A stretch of DNA of 64,000 bases, taken from the NCBI RefSeq assembly GCF_015477605.1, contig NZ_JADLQX010000013.1, positions 146,041 through 210,040 on the forward strand. The letters are read 5' to 3'. Shown piece after piece: positions 60,993 through 64,000 of this stretch (the stretch's first letter is position 1; the number at the start of each line of letters is the position of its first letter). Made by a program: the position numbers and the translations under genes. The notes beneath the pieces are model-generated. The model saw nothing but the letters and a program-made list of their open reading frames with translations, ran no database searches and was not told the origin of the DNA. This stretch comes from Nocardia amamiensis (GTDB lineage: Bacteria > Actinomycetota > Actinomycetes > Mycobacteriales > Mycobacteriaceae).

Positions 60993-61433
60993 GTGGACAA
61001 CATCGAGCGATTGCTGCTCGGGCTCTCGGCCCGTCTGAGCGAGGAGTTCTCCGTCGCCGGCGCCCGCGAGGTTCGGCGTCAGCTCGAGGTCGTTCGGGAT
61101 CGGATTCCGTTTCCGCCTCCGGACACGATCGAGCAGAGTCCGCTCCGAAACCTGTTCGACTACGTCGACCTGAAGAGCCATGATGCCGTCCTCGGCCGAA
61201 CGCAATGGCTGCACGGCACGTTGGCGGAGATCGATCGAGAGCTGCTGTCGGCATTGGCCGTAACACAGCGCGGCGACTTGACCGTGCACGACCTCCAAGA
61301 GATCGATACCCTCTTGTGGGACCTGCGCGACCGTGTCGACATGTTCGAGCTGATGGACGACGGTCGCTGGCCGTTGCAATGCCTCATCGCCTACGTCGAC
61401 GCGAGGATGAAACGCTGCCTGGAAGCGAACTGA
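60993..61433 (+). CDS. Hypothetical helical protein
   Basis: 146 residues, mostly charged helices (LLLGLSARLSEEFSVAGARE, LLWDLRDRVDMFELMDDGRW) with no signal, TM segment or known motif. GTG at 60993 was chosen because GGAGG lies about six bases ahead. Isolated between the EEP and methyltransferase genes. No function assigned. Confidence 0.7.
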   Translation: MDNIERLLLGLSARLSEEFSVAGAREVRRQLEVVRDRIPFPPPDTIEQSPLRNLFDYVDLKSHDAVLGRTQWLHGTLAEIDRELLSALAVTQRGDLTVHDLQEIDTLLWDLRDRVDMFELMDDGRWPLQCLIAYVDARMKRCLEAN

Positions 61434-61488
61434 AGGACTCGCGGGCCACGTCCCAAACGTATGTCCCGTGCCCTGATATTCGTGGGCT

Positions 61489-62181
61489 ATGACGACACCA
61501 CATGATTTCGAATTCGAAGAAATCTACCGGGGCACCGGGGGCCCGTTCGGGCCGGGCGTCAAACCGCCATGGAGCATCGGGGAACCTCAGCCGGAACTCG
61601 CCAGGCTGATCGAGCAGGGCAAATTCCACGGCGATGTCCTCGATGCCGGATGCGGGGAGGGGGCGATCTCGCTGTATCTGGCCGAGCGGGGCTTCACCAC
61701 CGTGGGACTGGATCTGTCGCCGACCGCGGTGGAGCTGGCCCGTGCCGAGGCCACCAGGCGCGGTCTGGCCAACGCGTCCTTCGAGGTCGCCGACGTCACC
61801 TCCTTCACCGGCTACGACGGCCGCTTCGGCACCATCGTCGACAGCACGCTGTTCCATTCGATCCCGGTCGAGTCGCGGGAGGGCTATCAGCAGTCGATCG
61901 TGCGCGCCGCCGCGCCGGGCGCGTCGTATTTCGCGCTGGTGTTCGACCGGGCGGCGCTGCCCGAAGCGCCCCAGCCGGGGCCGTCGCCGGTCACCGCCGA
62001 CGAGCTTCGTGCGGTGGTATCGAAGTACTGGGCTATCGATGAGATCAGGCCGGCGCGCATCCATGGCAATCTGCCCGCGGAGTTGCCCGCGGACGTGGGT
62101 TTCCGGTTCGAGGGTATGCGCGACGAGCCGGGCGGCCGCAAGTCGGTTCCGGCCTGGCTGCTATCGGCCCATCTGGACTGA
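61489..62181 (+). CDS. Class I SAM-dependent methyltransferase
   Basis: 230 residues. The SAM loop is VLDAGCGEGAISLYLAERGF (about 47-66), followed by the acidic strand VGLDLSPTAVELA, FEVADVTSF, and the motif IVDSTLFHSIP. Similar to Methyltransf_25/thiopurine-like small-molecule enzymes; GYQQSIVRAAAPGASYFALV follows as in many Nocardia members. Substrate unknown. Confidence 0.88.
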   Translation: MTTPHDFEFEEIYRGTGGPFGPGVKPPWSIGEPQPELARLIEQGKFHGDVLDAGCGEGAISLYLAERGFTTVGLDLSPTAVELARAEATRRGLANASFEVADVTSFTGYDGRFGTIVDSTLFHSIPVESREGYQQSIVRAAAPGASYFALVFDRAALPEAPQPGPSPVTADELRAVVSKYWAIDEIRPARIHGNLPAELPADVGFRFEGMRDEPGGRKSVPAWLLSAHLD

Positions 62182-62440
62182 TTCGCCGACTGAATCACAG
62201 CTTCAGCCAGCCGGAAGTATGCGGAACGCGGCGCGAACCCTACCTCGGTGGACCGGCGGTGTGGATCGGTACTGCGAAACAGGATGACGGTTCTCGCTGA
62301 ATATTGCCCGCCCGCAGACGAACCCGCCTGTTCAGCGCCGAGTAACGAAAGCGAAGCGAGACAACGCGAGTGATGCGCGGAGGGGGTGCCCGGCGATTAC
62401 GATGTGAGCGCTCGCGCGCGGTACTCGGGGAGGCGGGTCG

Positions 62441-62590
62441 ATGGCGAAGAACAGATGCTTGCGGGTCGGTGTGGTGGCCGTGCTCGGGGTGGTCACCACG
62501 ATGCTGGTGGGGTGTGCGCAGGACGCGAACGAGCTGCGGCGCAGCAAGTCTCGGAATCGGGTGGTGGTTGGGAGCTGGCCGGATCGATGA
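62441..62590 (+). CDS. Lipoprotein signal-peptide fragment, out of frame with the metallopeptidase
   Basis: An ATG at 62441 opens a 49-codon frame starting MAKNRCLRVGVVAVLGVV and reaching a lipobox LVGC (Cys 25), a textbook lipoprotein signal. The frame stops at TGA 62588-62590, one base inside the ATG of the metallopeptidase frame. A shift of +1 or -2 between about 62515 and 62560 would join it to AAAQQVSESGGGWELAGS of the main frame. It is either a disrupted 5' end of the peptidase gene or a sequencing error. Confidence 0.55.
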   Translation: MAKNRCLRVGVVAVLGVVTTMLVGCAQDANELRRSKSRNRVVVGSWPDR

Positions 62591-63885
62591 CGGCAACCGG
62601 TCCGAACGGCCCGCGCAAAGGAGTGCCGGACACGACTCTCACGGCGGAGAACGGCGATGGCGGCTCGGTCGACCGGCTCGCCCTCAACGCCGTCGCCGAT
62701 GTCCAGGATTTCTGGACAACGCAGTACGCCGAGCACTTTCCCGGCACCTTCAAGCCGGTGACCAGGTACATCTCCTGGGATGCGAAGGCGTCCAAGGCCG
62801 AATCGGTCGTATTCTGCGAGAGCAGCACCTACCAGCAGGTGAACGCCGCCTATTGCGGGGGCGACCACACCATCGGCTGGGATCGCGGTGTGCTGCTGCC
62901 GAAGCTGGTGCAGAAGTACGGCGAGATGGCGGTGGTCATGGTGCTCGCACACGAGTACGGCCACGCTATTCAGGGACAGGCCGAGCTCGCCGGCTTCCTG
63001 ACCCCGCCGCTCGTGCGGGAACAGCAAGCCGACTGCCTGGCCGGTGTCTTCCTGCGCCATGTGGCCGAGGGCAATTCGGCGCACTTCACCCTCAACACCA
63101 CCGACGGTCTCAATGCCGTGCTCGGCGCCACGGTGGCCGTCCGCGACCGGGATCCCAACGATCCGGAGAACGTGCACGGCTCCGCCTTCGAACGAGTGAC
63201 CGCGGTGCAGATCGGCTACTCCGACGGGGCGCCGGGGTGCAAGAAGATCACCAGGAAGGAGATCGCCCAGCGGCGCGGCAACCTACCCGTCACCTTCGGA
63301 CCCGGTGAGGAGCAGGCCCAGCTTCCGGTGGACGTCACCTCGCTGACCAGCATGAGCGCGGCGCTGGCCGAGATCTTCCCGCTCGCGCGGCCGCCGCGGT
63401 TCGACTACTCCGGGGTCGGCCGCAGCTGCTCGAACGTCACTGTCACACGGCCGGTTTCGTATTGCCCGAGCGAGAACCGCATCGGTACCGACGTGCCCGC
63501 GCTCGCTGAGCGTGGCGCGCCGATGGCGGACGACGACCCGCTGTCGGCGATGGTGGACGGCGACTACAACGCGTTCGTCGTCTTCGTGTCGCGGTATGCG
63601 CTCGCCGTGCAACAGGATCGCAACCTGTCGCTGACCGGCGCCGAAACCGCGGGCCTGCGTACCGCCTGCCTCAGCGGTGTGGTGACCACCAAGCTGAGCG
63701 AGCCGGGAAGCGACCCGCACCTGTCCGCGGGCGACCTGGACGAGGCGGTCTCCGGGCTGCTCGCCGATGGACTTGCGGCCGCCGACGTGAACGGCAAGGT
63801 GGTGCCGAGCGGCTACCAGCGGCTGGAGGCCTTCCGCACCGGTGTGCTGGACGGCGAGAGCGCCTGCCTGGCCAAGTTCCGCTAG
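62587..63885 (+). CDS. Neutral zinc metallopeptidase
   Basis: 432 residues from the ATG at 62587, in a frame that is open from 62386. The zinc site is VVMVLAHEYGHAIQGQAELA (HExxH), with a downstream EQQADCLAGVFLRH that supplies the third ligand, as in the neutral zinc metallopeptidase (YpfJ-like) family. Several Cys pairs fit an extracellular location, yet this frame has no signal peptide; the missing signal is encoded just upstream in another frame. The start is therefore uncertain, and as sequenced the gene may yield no exported product. Confidence 0.8.
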   Translation: MTATGPNGPRKGVPDTTLTAENGDGGSVDRLALNAVADVQDFWTTQYAEHFPGTFKPVTRYISWDAKASKAESVVFCESSTYQQVNAAYCGGDHTIGWDRGVLLPKLVQKYGEMAVVMVLAHEYGHAIQGQAELAGFLTPPLVREQQADCLAGVFLRHVAEGNSAHFTLNTTDGLNAVLGATVAVRDRDPNDPENVHGSAFERVTAVQIGYSDGAPGCKKITRKEIAQRRGNLPVTFGPGEEQAQLPVDVTSLTSMSAALAEIFPLARPPRFDYSGVGRSCSNVTVTRPVSYCPSENRIGTDVPALAERGAPMADDDPLSAMVDGDYNAFVVFVSRYALAVQQDRNLSLTGAETAGLRTACLSGVVTTKLSEPGSDPHLSAGDLDEAVSGLLADGLAAADVNGKVVPSGYQRLEAFRTGVLDGESACLAKFR

Positions 63886-63902
63886 GGCCTGTGTCGAAGT
63901 GA

Positions 63903-63941
63903 GTTGAGGGGTGGCACCGCTGTGCGGTGCCACCCCTCAAC
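63903..63941 (+). terminator. Perfect 18-bp rho-independent-type terminator
   Basis: An 18-base arm (63903-63920) and its exact complement (63924-63941) are separated by TGT and followed by TGTTTGTTTG. Placed 17 bases after the metallopeptidase stop. Strongest terminator in the window. Confidence 0.9.
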
Positions 63942-64000
63942 TGTTTGTTTGAAAGTGGTTGTCCGCGTTGGCAGATGGGCGAGGTCTCCGGTAGGTGGTT

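Overview
This is a high-GC chromosomal window from a mycolic-acid actinomycete, most likely Nocardia or a close relative. The evidence is an AccD6-type carboxyltransferase, a GlnA2-GlnE pair, a PanB / Hip1-like hydrolase divergon, the RNase H-phosphatase fusion typical of Mycobacteriales, frequent GTG starts, and several core genes that start directly after a TANNNT -10 box (leaderless layout). From memory, the order of core genes (cobD, SURF1, ptpA, cobC-like, Nif3-like, zinc-ribbon protein, RNase H/phosphatase, CHAD protein, panB, hip1-like, glnA2, glnE) matches the M. tuberculosis Rv2236c-Rv2221c block read backwards. No plasmid, phage, IS, CRISPR, tRNA or rRNA signal was seen.

Left part (1-24 kb): accD6 with a strong terminator; an HxlR regulator; a nitroreductase; an orphan adenine DNA methyltransferase whose 3' end overlaps a convergent TetR gene by 183 bp; an SDR oxidoreductase; a two-PAS protein; gamma carbonic anhydrase; a GlxA-type AraC regulator; an MBL hydrolase; alanine dehydrogenase; a SigJ-like ECF sigma factor; and cobD. 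Next comes a scarred segment (13.8-14.7 kb). In it, a promoter region homologous to that of the downstream cytochrome P450 leads into a 22-codon P450 N-terminal remnant and a truncated ROK-like gene. Then follow the P450, an AraC regulator with an extra C-terminal HTH, SURF1/ptpA, and the cobC-like / Nif3 / zinc-ribbon / RNase H run.

Accessory part (24-34 kb): a two-gene natural-product locus. The first gene fuses a class A flavin monooxygenase to a PapA5/condensation-like acyltransferase domain whose motif is HYxxxDG rather than HHxxxDG. The second is a 2,412-residue NRPS with layout C-A-T-C-A-T-TE. Its first A domain carries the EntF-type serine code; its second code (DVQFISQVAK by hand alignment) is not one I can assign. 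No MbtH protein, PPTase or exporter lies beside it. This is the most likely undescribed system in the window.

Middle (34-46 kb): an MmyB-type XRE regulator divergent from a small membrane protein, acetyltransferases, an alanine/glutamate-rich repeat protein with a C-terminal tail anchor, a TetR C-terminal fragment, a TrmH-like methyltransferase, the RNase P RNA gene, small secreted proteins, an RNB ribonuclease, and a CHAD / proline iminopeptidase / lipoprotein / panB run.

Right part (46-64 kb): a Hip1-like lipoprotein hydrolase, glnA2 and glnE (nitrogen control), an Ag85-like esterase, an MFS transporter translationally coupled to a cysteine-synthase-like PLP enzyme, an LpqS-like His-rich protein preceded by a perfect RicR-type copper operator, an isochorismatase-fold enzyme lacking the usual Cys, a COG4315 lipoprotein, an EEP-family membrane protein, a methyltransferase, and a neutral zinc metallopeptidase whose lipoprotein signal peptide lies in a different reading frame.
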